A program made the position numbers and the translations under genes. From contig CAZPWT010000018.1 in assembly GCA_964590435.1 (NCBI GenBank), positions 72,620-136,619 of the forward strand: 64,000 nucleotides of DNA, in the 5' to 3' direction. Source of the DNA: WSZJ01 sp964590435 (GTDB lineage: Bacteria; Planctomycetota; MHYJ01; WSZJ01). Below, piece after piece: positions 9,724 to 17,685 of the stretch; positions within the stretch are counted from its first letter, which is position 1; each line of letters opens with the position of its first letter. Below the pieces are notes generated by a model. It was given only the letters and a program-made list of their open reading frames with translations, had not been told where the DNA came from and did no database searches.

Positions 9724-10731
9724 TTAAAGCATTTCCGCAATCTGCACCGCATTCAGCGCCGCACCCTTCCGGATGTTGTCGCTCACGATCCACATCGCCA
9801 GCCCGTTCTCCACCGTCGGGTCCTGCCGGATCCGCCCGACGTAGCTCTCGTCGTGCCCCGCCACGTCCGTCGCCAGCGGGTACTCCATCTTCGAAGGGTC
9901 GTCGATCACCCTCACCCCCGCCGCCGCCCGCAGGATCTCCCGCGCCCGCTCCGCCGTCAGCGGCTTCGCCGTCTCGATGTTCACGCTCTCGCTGTGGCTC
10001 CGCAGCACCGGCACCCGCACGCACGTCGGCGCCACCAGGATCGTGTCGTCGTCCATGATCTTCTGCGTCTCTTTCATCATCTTCGTCTCTTCGTCCGTGT
10101 ACCCGTCCTTCCCGAACGTCTCCTTCTTCTGCCCGATCTGCGGGATGCAGTTGAACGCGATCTGGTGCGGGAAAATCGACCGCTTGAACTCCTTCCCCGC
10201 CAGCACCGCCTTCGTCTCCTCGACGCACTCCTCCAGCGCCTTCGCGCCGGCGCCGCTCACGCTCTGGAACGTCGTCACCACGACGCGGCGGATGCGGGCC
10301 TTGTCATGAAGCGGCTTGAGCACGACGACGAGCCCGATCGTCGAGCAGTTCGGGTTCGCGATGATCCCCTGGTGCGTCTCGATCGCGCGCGAGTTCACTT
10401 CCGGCACCACCAGCGGCACTTTCGGGTCCATCCGCCACGCGCTGGTGTTGTCCACGACGACGCACCCGGCCTTCGCCGCGATCGGCGCGAACTCCTTCGA
10501 CACCGAACTCCCCGCGCTGAACAGCCCGATCTCCATCCCCTTGAACGAGTCCGCCTTCAGCTCTTCCACCTTCAGCGTCTCGTTCCGGAACTTCATCGTC
10601 TTCCCCTTGGACTTCGCGCTCGCCAGCAGCTTCAGCGTCTTCACGGGAAATTCGCGCTGCTCGAGGACCTTGAGGAACTCCTGGCCGACCGCTCCGGTCG
10701 CGCCGACGATGACGACGTTACGGGGGGACAT
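9724..10731 (-). CDS. asd: Aspartate-semialdehyde dehydrogenase
   Basis: 335 residues. It reduces beta-aspartyl phosphate to aspartate semialdehyde with NADPH, on the path to lysine/diaminopimelate, threonine and methionine. The NADP-binding start VVIVGATGAVGQEFLKVL, the catalytic cysteine in IANPNCSTIGLVVVLKPL and a conserved His in LRSHSESVNIE are present. The ATG at 10731 is chosen because the dinucleotide fold starts four residues later; 42 upstream in-frame residues are repeat-derived and not homologous. AGGTG lies nine bases before the start. Confidence 0.95.
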   Translation of the reverse strand: MSPRNVVIVGATGAVGQEFLKVLEQREFPVKTLKLLASAKSKGKTMKFRNETLKVEELKADSFKGMEIGLFSAGSSVSKEFAPIAAKAGCVVVDNTSAWRMDPKVPLVVPEVNSRAIETHQGIIANPNCSTIGLVVVLKPLHDKARIRRVVVTTFQSVSGAGAKALEECVEETKAVLAGKEFKRSIFPHQIAFNCIPQIGQKKETFGKDGYTDEETKMMKETQKIMDDDTILVAPTCVRVPVLRSHSESVNIETAKPLTAERAREILRAAAGVRVIDDPSKMEYPLATDVAGHDESYVGRIRQDPTVENGLAMWIVSDNIRKGAALNAVQIAEML

Positions 10732-10816
10732 GGAAGGCACCTTTCGTGGAAACGGAGGGATGTGGGAGTGGGAGGCTACCTTGTGCCGCGGGGGGCGCAA
10801 GGGGGAAGTCGACGGC

Positions 10817-10930
10817 GTCGAAAGTCGAAAGTTGAAGGTCGAAGGTGAAAACGGCAAGTACGATCCAAATCCTGCCCGCTCCGCGGTCGTTTTGCATGGC
10901 CCTCAACCTTCGACCTTCGACTTTCGACGT
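10817..10930. repeat. Inverted pair of heptamer arrays upstream of asd
   Basis: The left array (10817-10852) reads GTCGAAA, GTCGAAA, GTTGAAG, GTCGAAG and GTGAAAA. The right array (10904-10930) is the reverse complement type (CTTCGAC, CTTCGAC, TTTCGAC). The two can pair across a 51-base spacer, giving a large imperfect hairpin in the 259-bp divergent gap between asd and the FAD oxidoreductase. No other element is evident in this gap. Confidence 0.75.
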
Positions 10931-10990
10931 CGTTGTCGCGCCTCACCCCGCCCTCACACCCATCGCCTTGCTCCAACTCAGGACTCTCCC

Positions 10991-12304
10991 TTGATCGACT
11001 GCATCCTCATCGGCGCCGGCCCCGCCGGCTCCGCCGCCGCCACCGTCCTCGCCCAGGCGAAACGCTCCGTCCTCTGCCTCGAGGCCGAGGACTTCCCGCG
11101 CTTCCATATCGGCGAATCCATGCTCCCGGCCGCGGTGCGGATCTGGAAGCGTCTCGGCCTGTGGGAGAAGCTCCAGCCGCTCGGGTTCCCGTACAAAGGC
11201 GGCGCGGACTTCGTCACGGCGGACGGGAAGGACGTCGCGCATTTCTGGTTCGCCGATTGGCTCGAGGACGGGCTGAAGGACGCCATCCAGGTCGACCGCT
11301 CGAAATTCGACAAGGCCGCCGTCGACCACGCGCGCTCCTGCGGCGCCGATATCCGCTACGGCTGCCGCGTCACCGACGTCAAGCTCCTCAACCCCGGCGT
11401 CGAAGTCTCCTGGCGCGACGCCGCCGGCAAGGACCACACCGAACGCGCCCACGCCCTTCTCGACTGCTCCGGCATCAAATCCTTCATGGGGAAGCGCCTC
11501 GGGCTGCGGCGCGGTGTGGAGAGCCTGACGAAGTTCGCGGTGTTCGCGCACTACGAGGACGTGAAGCTGCCCGACGGCGTACGCGAAGGGATCATCACCG
11601 TCGTCACGGCCGCCGACGCGTGGTACTGGGTCATCCCGCTCGAGATCCGCGGGAAGCACAACACGACGAGCGTCGGCTGCGTGATCGACCGTTCGGTGCG
11701 CGACCGCTGGCGCGGCGACCCGGCCGACCTGCTCGACCAGCTCATCGAGGCGTCGTCGCACCTGGCCGGCCGCATGACGAAGGCGAAGCGCGTCTCGCCG
11801 GTGCGCATCGAGGCCGACTACTCGCACCGCTGCGAGACCGCGCACGGCGATGGCTGGTCCCTCGTCGGCGACGCCGCCGCGTTCCTCGACCCGATCTTCT
11901 CCACCGGCTTCTGCCTGTCGCAGCGCCACGCGATCCTCTGCGCCGAGGCCGTCGACCGCGCGCTGACGAAACGCGGCTCCGTCCGCGCCGCCGACTTCGC
12001 CGCCTCCACCGCCGGCTTCTTCCAGGCCGTCGACACCTACACCCGCTTCGTCCGCGGCTTCTACGAGCACCCCGGCTGGCTCGACTGCTTCATGAGCCCG
12101 CCCACCAACTGGTTCGGCGTCCGCCGCGCCGTCGTCCGCGTGCTCGCCGGCGACGTCCACCGCGTCTCGTTCTGGCTCGCCGTGTTCTTCCTGTTCGTGC
12201 GGATCCAGAAGTGGTTCCCGCTGGTGCCGCGCGTTGCGAGGCCGCGGGTGACGGATGCCCTTCAGACCAGCAGAACTCCGGCGGCCATGAAGGCGTCGTC
12301 CTAG
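10991..12304 (+). CDS. FAD-dependent oxidoreductase, geranylgeranyl reductase/halogenase-like
   Basis: 437 residues. The N-terminus is an FAD-binding Rossmann fold (DCILIGAGPAGSAAATVLA), followed by LCLEAEDFPRFHIGESMLP, which is typical of the tryptophan-halogenase/geranylgeranyl-reductase superfamily. The second FAD motif is GWSLVGDAAAFLDPIFSTG. No WxWxIP halogenase motif is seen (the nearest is AWYWVIPLEI), so a reductase or hydroxylase role is as likely as halogenation. The last 60 residues contain a hydrophobic stretch (VSFWLAVFFLFVRI). The likely start is TTG at 10991, four residues before the Rossmann strand; the preceding in-frame sequence is repeat DNA. Confidence 0.8.
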   Translation: MIDCILIGAGPAGSAAATVLAQAKRSVLCLEAEDFPRFHIGESMLPAAVRIWKRLGLWEKLQPLGFPYKGGADFVTADGKDVAHFWFADWLEDGLKDAIQVDRSKFDKAAVDHARSCGADIRYGCRVTDVKLLNPGVEVSWRDAAGKDHTERAHALLDCSGIKSFMGKRLGLRRGVESLTKFAVFAHYEDVKLPDGVREGIITVVTAADAWYWVIPLEIRGKHNTTSVGCVIDRSVRDRWRGDPADLLDQLIEASSHLAGRMTKAKRVSPVRIEADYSHRCETAHGDGWSLVGDAAAFLDPIFSTGFCLSQRHAILCAEAVDRALTKRGSVRAADFAASTAGFFQAVDTYTRFVRGFYEHPGWLDCFMSPPTNWFGVRRAVVRVLAGDVHRVSFWLAVFFLFVRIQKWFPLVPRVARPRVTDALQTSRTPAAMKASS

Positions 12305-12421
12305 CGACGAGGAAACGGCATTCGAACGGCTTGCGGGAAGGGGCGCTGCCGGCATGCGAGCGGCGACTTCAGGAGCATCGAAGCCGCGTTCTTCTCAGGG
12401 TGCGCTGAGCTTCTCCGGAGC

Positions 12422-13174
12422 CTACCGAATCGCTGCCAGTTCAAATGACCCGCCGCATTTGATGCACGCGAAATACGGCCGCTTTCGTTCTACAAACGTC
12501 CGCAGAGTCGGACGACCGTCTACAGCGTCAGGGGTGAAACACGGGTAAGTCCAGTTGACCTGCCTGACGATCCGATGGCCAGCCGACATCGCACGGCAAT
12601 GTGGGCAAACAATCCCGGCTTCGAGGGCTTGAACCATGGAGCGCTCGTAGAGTGCGACGTGCTCCCGAGTCACCTCGTCCGCTTCAGCCAATTCGCGGCT
12701 CATTCGCTCCTTTGCCTTCCAGTCGCACAGCTCGACAAGGTCCTGGCCATCCTGGATCCGGGACTTGATCCGCTCGCGCGTGGCGATGACGACGGCCATC
12801 GCATCATCGCAGCTGAACATTGAGCGCAGGGGCTCCGACGTGCGCCAATTTTCGAGGGGGAAGTCTGCCCAGACGCCATGGTTTGCGTCCACGATTCGCA
12901 CCTGCGGCGAGGAGCGCCCCACCAGTGCAATCGCCTCGGCATCGCGATAGGCGACCGCCTCGCCGAGGTCACAGGCAACTCGCGATACTTCGCGGTTCAC
13001 CACGGACTCCGAATAAGCACGCCGCCCATCCCAATGAAGGAAGCAACGCCAGTGGGCTTCATTGGGCACGAATCCTCCGCCCCGTGCCAACCTGTCCAGC
13101 ACGAGCGGACTTCCGACGATGACTTCCCTGCAGATGAAACACTGTCGTGGGGTCGGTGATCGCACAATCTTCAT
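12422..13174 (-). CDS. Hypothetical Cys-rich (zinc-binding) protein
   Basis: 250 residues, not recognised. An N-terminal CFICREVIVG knuckle with a later HWRCFLHW forms one possible zinc site. CPHCRAMSAGH plus CIKCGGSFEL near the C-terminus forms another. The centre is helical and acidic. Base composition looks less GC-rich and codon use less G/C-ending than in the flanking genes, which suggests more recent acquisition. It is convergent with the FAD oxidoreductase gene and starts 12 bases from the purSL stop. Function unknown; a nucleic-acid or metal-binding role is only a guess from the Cys pairs. Confidence 0.6.
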   Translation of the reverse strand: MKIVRSPTPRQCFICREVIVGSPLVLDRLARGGGFVPNEAHWRCFLHWDGRRAYSESVVNREVSRVACDLGEAVAYRDAEAIALVGRSSPQVRIVDANHGVWADFPLENWRTSEPLRSMFSCDDAMAVVIATRERIKSRIQDGQDLVELCDWKAKERMSRELAEADEVTREHVALYERSMVQALEAGIVCPHCRAMSAGHRIVRQVNWTYPCFTPDAVDGRPTLRTFVERKRPYFACIKCGGSFELAAIR

Positions 13175-13186
13175 GCCGTTTCGATC

Positions 13187-16042
13187 CTACCAGTCCATCG
13201 GTCCCTTCCACGCCTTCTCCGCCTCTGCCACTCCCACGCTGCACACCAGCTTCCCGCCCTTCGTGAACGCGACCACGCCCTTCCCCGTCACCTCGCCGAC
13301 TTTCCTCGCGGGGAGGCGATCGAACATCTTCGCGAACGCGGCTTCGTTTCCCTTTTCGACTTCGACCAGGAATCGCGTGCACGATTCGCTGAACATCAGC
13401 GCATCGGTCAGCAGCGGCACGGGTGTCGGGACGGCGTCGAGCGCGATGTCGCAGCCGATGCCGCCGGCGAGCGCCATTTCCGCGGCGGCGACGGCGAGGC
13501 CGCCTTCGCTGAGGTCGTGGCAGGAGCGGACGAGGCCGTGGGTGATGGCGGAGTGCATGCGGGCGAGGAGCGTGGGGGCGAGCTTGAGGTCGGGGGTCGG
13601 GGACTGCGAGCCGAGCCAGCCGTGGAGGCGGTACCACTCGCCGCCGCCAAGCTCCTCGCGCGTTTCGCCGACGAGCCAGAGGGCGTTGCCGGGTTTCTTG
13701 AGGTCCATCGTCACGGAGCGGCGGACGTCCGGGACGATCGCCAGCGCGCTGATGAGCAGGCTCGGCGGGACCGCGATCGTCTCGCCGCCGTGCGAGAACT
13801 CGTTGTTGAGCGAGTCCTTGCCGCTGATGAAAGGTGTGCGGTAGGCGACCGCTCCGTCGTGGCAGCCCTTCGCCGCCCGCACGAGCGAGCCGAGGCGGTC
13901 GGGCTTGGCGCAGTTGCCCCACGAGAAGTTGTCGAGGATGGCGCACTCGGCGGGGTTGCCGCCGACGGCGACGACGTTGCGAAGGGCCTCGTCGATGGCG
14001 GCGAGGGCCATGCCATACGGGTCGATGTCGCCGTAGCGCGGGCACATGCCGCAGCCGATCGCGGCGCCGCGGTTGGAGCCGAAGACGGGGCGGATCACCG
14101 CCGCGTCGCCGGGGCCGGCGTTCGGGCCGACGAACGGCTTCACGACGAGGCGCCCCTGCACCTCGTGGTCGTACATGCGGACGATCCACTCCTTGGAAGC
14201 GACGTTCCACGAGCCGAGAAGCGCCAGCAGCTCCTTCGCGAAGTCCGGGTCCTTCGGCCGCGCGGGCTCCGACAGCATCGGCGCTTTCCATTCCGCCTTG
14301 CGCGTCCACTGCGGGACGCCCTTGTGGAGGAAGTGCATGTCCATGTCGGCGACCTCGGTGCCGTTGAAGCGGAGCTGGAGGCGGCCGGTGTCGGTGAATT
14401 TGCCGATGGGGGTGGCCTCGACGTCTTCGCTCGCGAAGAGCTGGAGCATCGCGTCGAGTTTTTCCGGGGGGACGGCGAAGACCATGCGTTCCTGGGCCTC
14501 GCTGATCCAGATCTCGGTGTAGCTCAGGCCCTCGTATTTCAGAGGGACGCGGTTGAGGTCGACGACCGCGCCGCACTTCTCCCCCATTTCGCCGACGGCG
14601 CTCGACAGGCCGCCCGCGCCGCAATCCGTGACGCCGCGGTAGAGCCCCTTGTCGCGCGCCTGCAGCATCACGTCGAGCAGGCGCTTCTCGGTGATCGCGT
14701 TCCCGATCTGCACGGCGCCGCCGCTCATCGATTCGCTTTCGTGCGTGAGCTCGGCGCTGCTGAACGTGGCGCCGTGGATCCCGTCGCGGCCGGTGCGGCC
14801 GCCCGCGACGACGACGATGTCGCCCGCGAGAGTTTCCTTCTCGACCATCGAGCGCGGGATGAGGCCGACGTTGCCGGCGTAGACCAGCGGGTTGCCGAGG
14901 TAGCGCTCGTCGAACAGCACGGCGCCGTTCACCGTCGGGATCCCCATGCGGTTTCCGTAGTCGCGCACGCCGCTCACGACGCCCTGCAGCACGCGCTTCG
15001 GGTGAATCACGCCGGGCGGCAGCGACTCGGTCTTGGCGTCCGGCGCCGCGACGCAGAACACGTCCGTGCTCGCGATCGGCTTCGCGCCGAGGCCGACGCC
15101 CATCGTGTCGCGCAGCACGCCGCCGATCCCCGTCCCTGCGCCGCCGTACGGCTCCAGCGCGCTCGGGTGATTGTGCGTCTCGACCTTGAACGTGAGCGCC
15201 CACTTGTCGTCGAACGCGATCACTCCCGCGTTGTCCTTGAACACGCTCAGGCACCACGGCGCCGCAATCGCCTCCGTCGCCTTCACGATCGTCGTCTTCA
15301 GCAGATTCACGATCCGCTCGCCGCCCATCTCGATCACGCCGGTCAGCGTCTTGTGCTTGCAGTGCTCACTCCACGTCTGCGCCACCGTCTCCAGCTCCAC
15401 GTCCGTCGGGTCGCGCTTCTCCGAGCGGTAGTGATCCCGGATCGCCTGCATCTCCGTCACCGTCAGCGAGAGCTGCCCGTCCTTGCTGATCTTCGCCAGC
15501 GCCGCGTCGTCCGCCTCGCGGATCGGCACCACCACCTTCCGGAACGCCGGCGCATGCCCCGCCGGGATCTCCTTGATCGTCCGGTCCTCGAACGCGATGT
15601 CGTCCACCACTTCGTTCGCCAGCGCCTTCCGCGCCCACTTTTCGAGCTGCGGCGAAGCGGCGCCCGCGTAGAGAACTTTTCGCCCGGCTCGGACGGCGCG
15701 CGGGCGGAGGCCGAGGTCGCGAAGGGCCTTGAGCGACGATTCCTCGACCGGGTCCATGACACCGGGCTTGCGGGTGATCGTGATCGCGTTCCACGCTCCC
15801 TTCAGCTTCTTCGAGACCGGGTCGCCGATCGTCCAGAGATCGGTCACGGGATCGGCGAAGACGTTCGCGGCGACTTTCTCCGCGGCGGCGCGGTCGAACT
15901 CGGCCTGGAGGAGGAAGACCCGAACTACCCGAACATCCGTAACTGACGAAAACCCGGCCTCGCGCGCGTCCGCGAGGATGCCGCGGCCGGCGGGGTCCGC
16001 AAGTTCGGGCTTGATGGCGGTTTCGATCTGCCAGACGTTCAT
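13187..16042 (-). CDS. purL: Phosphoribosylformylglycinamidine synthase, PurS-PurS-PurL fusion
   Basis: 951 residues. It catalyses ATP-dependent amidation of FGAR in purine synthesis. Residues 1-75 match PurS (IKPELADPAGRGI, then SVTDVRVVRVF). Residues about 88-155 look like a second PurS unit (TRKPGVMDPVEESSLKALRDLG). The PurL catalytic domains follow, with the active-site SEHCKHKT and VETHNHPSALEPYGGAGTGIGG. No glutaminase (PurQ) domain is attached, so a separate PurQ is expected. TATAGA lies ten bases before the ATG. The two PurS-like units resemble the pseudo-dimeric N-domain of large-type PurL. Confidence 0.92.
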   Translation of the reverse strand: MNVWQIETAIKPELADPAGRGILADAREAGFSSVTDVRVVRVFLLQAEFDRAAAEKVAANVFADPVTDLWTIGDPVSKKLKGAWNAITITRKPGVMDPVEESSLKALRDLGLRPRAVRAGRKVLYAGAASPQLEKWARKALANEVVDDIAFEDRTIKEIPAGHAPAFRKVVVPIREADDAALAKISKDGQLSLTVTEMQAIRDHYRSEKRDPTDVELETVAQTWSEHCKHKTLTGVIEMGGERIVNLLKTTIVKATEAIAAPWCLSVFKDNAGVIAFDDKWALTFKVETHNHPSALEPYGGAGTGIGGVLRDTMGVGLGAKPIASTDVFCVAAPDAKTESLPPGVIHPKRVLQGVVSGVRDYGNRMGIPTVNGAVLFDERYLGNPLVYAGNVGLIPRSMVEKETLAGDIVVVAGGRTGRDGIHGATFSSAELTHESESMSGGAVQIGNAITEKRLLDVMLQARDKGLYRGVTDCGAGGLSSAVGEMGEKCGAVVDLNRVPLKYEGLSYTEIWISEAQERMVFAVPPEKLDAMLQLFASEDVEATPIGKFTDTGRLQLRFNGTEVADMDMHFLHKGVPQWTRKAEWKAPMLSEPARPKDPDFAKELLALLGSWNVASKEWIVRMYDHEVQGRLVVKPFVGPNAGPGDAAVIRPVFGSNRGAAIGCGMCPRYGDIDPYGMALAAIDEALRNVVAVGGNPAECAILDNFSWGNCAKPDRLGSLVRAAKGCHDGAVAYRTPFISGKDSLNNEFSHGGETIAVPPSLLISALAIVPDVRRSVTMDLKKPGNALWLVGETREELGGGEWYRLHGWLGSQSPTPDLKLAPTLLARMHSAITHGLVRSCHDLSEGGLAVAAAEMALAGGIGCDIALDAVPTPVPLLTDALMFSESCTRFLVEVEKGNEAAFAKMFDRLPARKVGEVTGKGVVAFTKGGKLVCSVGVAEAEKAWKGPMDW

Positions 16043-16157
16043 GGAAGCGCTCTCTATAAGTCATTGAAGCGCAACGTGTTACGGTGCGCTTCCGGGGAAC
16101 CGCGGAAGGCGCCCCATCGTATCCCCCACCTCCCACCCTTCCAGCTTTTTCTTTCTC

Positions 16158-16186
16158 TTGACCCCCACTCCCCCCGCCGCGATACC
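16158..16186 (+). promoter_or_regulatory. Candidate promoter for the accA unit
   Basis: TTGACC at 16158-16163 and GATACC at 16181-16186 are separated by 17 bases, upstream of the TTG of the small coiled-coil gene. The -10 match is weak, so this is tentative. Confidence 0.3.
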
Positions 16187-16219
16187 ATCCCCCCTTCACT
16201 CCACTCAGGGATCTCCCGG

Positions 16220-16393
16220 TTGGACGCAACAAGAGAGTTCGACAAGGCTCTCAAACAGATCGAAAAACGGATCGAGGAGCTCGAAACCGTTTCGCGCTCC
16301 TGCCACCTTGACCTCGCTTCCTCGATCCAGGCTCTGCGCACCCAGGTCGACGTCCTTCGCAAGACCGCGCACCCGGCCGACGCGCCCCGCTGA
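16220..16393 (+). CDS. 57-residue coiled-coil protein resembling the AccA N-terminus
   Basis: Starts with TTG at 16220, nine bases after AGGG, and ends 15 bases before accA. The core FDKALKQIEKRIEELETVS aligns with FEQPIKDVEKKIEDLQKFS of the accA product, and the following helices (LASSIQALRTQVDVLRK against TGSIEELKKQLELLKRE) also align. It therefore looks like a free-standing copy of the AccA N-terminal helical hairpin, probably from a partial tandem duplication. Function unknown; it could bind a carboxyltransferase partner. It is short, and the case rests on the paralogy, the spacing and the ribosome-binding site. Confidence 0.65.
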   Translation: MDATREFDKALKQIEKRIEELETVSRSCHLDLASSIQALRTQVDVLRKTAHPADAPR

Positions 16394-16408
16394 AACCAAG
16401 GAGGACAC

Positions 16409-17503
16409 GTGCAGGAATCTCTCGAGTTCGAACAGCCGATCAAGGACGTCGAGAAGAAGATCGAGGACCTCCAGAAGTTCTCGGAGCAGATGGACGTCGA
16501 CCTCACGGGGTCGATCGAGGAGCTGAAGAAGCAGCTCGAGCTGCTCAAGAGGGAGATCTACAACAAGCTGACGCCGTGGCAGCGCGTGCTGCTGGCGCGC
16601 AACCCCGGGCGTCCGGACACGATGGACTGCATCGCGGGATTCGTCGAAAAGTTCCAGGAACTTCACGGCGACCGGTTCTTCGGGGACGACCCGGCGATCG
16701 TCTGCGGCACCGGCATCATCGGCGGCCACAAGGTCATGTTCATCGGCCAGCGCAAGGGCAAGAACACCAAGGAGCGGCTGCGCTGCAACTTCGGCTCGCC
16801 CCACCCCGAGGGGTACCGCAAGGCGCTTCGCAAGATGAAGCTCGCCGAGAAGTTCCACCTCCCCGTCGTCTGCTTCATCAACACGCCGGGCGCCTATCCC
16901 GGCATCGGCGCCGAGGAGCGCGGCCAGGCGCACGCCATCGCGGAGAACATCTTCGAGATGAGCCTGCTGCGGACGCCGGTGCTGTGCCTCGTCATCGGCG
17001 AGGGCGGCTCAGGCGGCGCGCTCGGGATCGGCGTGGGCGACCGGCTGGCGATCATGGAGAACGCGTACTTCAGCGTCATTTCGCCGGAAGGCTGCGCAGC
17101 GATCCTCTGGAAGAGCTCCGACAAGGCGTCGCGGGCGGCCGACGTGCTGAAGCTGACGCCGAAGGACCTGACGGCGCTGGGAATCTTCGACGACATCGTG
17201 CCGGAGCCGCTCGGCGGCGCGCACACAAACCCGCCGGCCGCGATGGAGATCATCAAGAACTACGTGGTGAAGACACTGACGGAGCTGAAGGCGGTGCCGA
17301 TCGACAAGCTGATCGAGGACCGGTACCAGAAGTACCGCCACATCGGGAAGTTCATCGAGGATGTGCAGGCGCGGGTCGCGAGGGCGCCCGGCAAGAGCGT
17401 GGCGGACGCGGCGCTTCCGACGCCCGGCGAGATTGCGGCGGCGGAGATGGGAGAAGGGCAGGAGGCGGAGGAGGAAGACGTCAAGCCCGGGAAGGAAGAT
17501 TAG
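16409..17503 (+). CDS. accA: Acetyl-CoA carboxylase carboxyltransferase subunit alpha
   Basis: 364 residues; GTG start with AAGGAGG just upstream. AccA and AccD transfer the carboxyl group from biotin to acetyl-CoA, giving malonyl-CoA for fatty acid synthesis. Family blocks are LTPWQRVLLARNPGRP, ELHGDRFFGDD, NTPGAYPGIGAEERGQAHAI, GEGGSGGALGIGVGDRLAI and VISPEGCAAILW. The last 40 residues form an acidic tail beyond the usual C-terminus. AccB, AccC and AccD genes are not in the window. A 57-residue paralogue of the N-terminus lies directly upstream. Confidence 0.94.
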   Translation: MQESLEFEQPIKDVEKKIEDLQKFSEQMDVDLTGSIEELKKQLELLKREIYNKLTPWQRVLLARNPGRPDTMDCIAGFVEKFQELHGDRFFGDDPAIVCGTGIIGGHKVMFIGQRKGKNTKERLRCNFGSPHPEGYRKALRKMKLAEKFHLPVVCFINTPGAYPGIGAEERGQAHAIAENIFEMSLLRTPVLCLVIGEGGSGGALGIGVGDRLAIMENAYFSVISPEGCAAILWKSSDKASRAADVLKLTPKDLTALGIFDDIVPEPLGGAHTNPPAAMEIIKNYVVKTLTELKAVPIDKLIEDRYQKYRHIGKFIEDVQARVARAPGKSVADAALPTPGEIAAAEMGEGQEAEEEDVKPGKED

Positions 17504-17504
17504 T

Positions 17505-17685
17505 TTCGGGTTTGCGCGTTCGGTTCGGAGTTCGGGGTTCGGAGTTCCGGGGAAAAACTACGTTGGGAGTTCCTCGGTTCCGGGTTTGAGTTGCGACGTT
17601 CGGCCGACTCCCAACGCGCAACTTAGAACTCCACGGAACTCGGAAGTTCGAACTCCGAACCGAACTCGCAAACTCCCAACTCACC
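17505..17685. repeat. Inverted period-7 repeat element between convergent genes
   Basis: The left array (from 17518) reads GTTCGGA, GTTCGGG, GTTCGGA, GTTCCGG. The right array (about 17620-17685) is the complementary type (AACTCGG, AACTCCG, AACTCGC, AACTCCC). The arrays face each other across a spacer and fill the gap between accA and the HEAT-cyclophilin gene. They could fold into a large hairpin acting as a two-way terminator, but there is no T-run. Confidence 0.65.

Noticed and set aside
8044..10848. 934-codon open frame on the plus strand
   Set aside because: It runs antisense through truA, the TPR gene and asd, all of which have clear homology. Long antisense frames are common in very GC-rich DNA.
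17505..17685. CRISPR array
   Set aside because: The repeats are 7-base degenerate units without spacers, and no cas genes are present.
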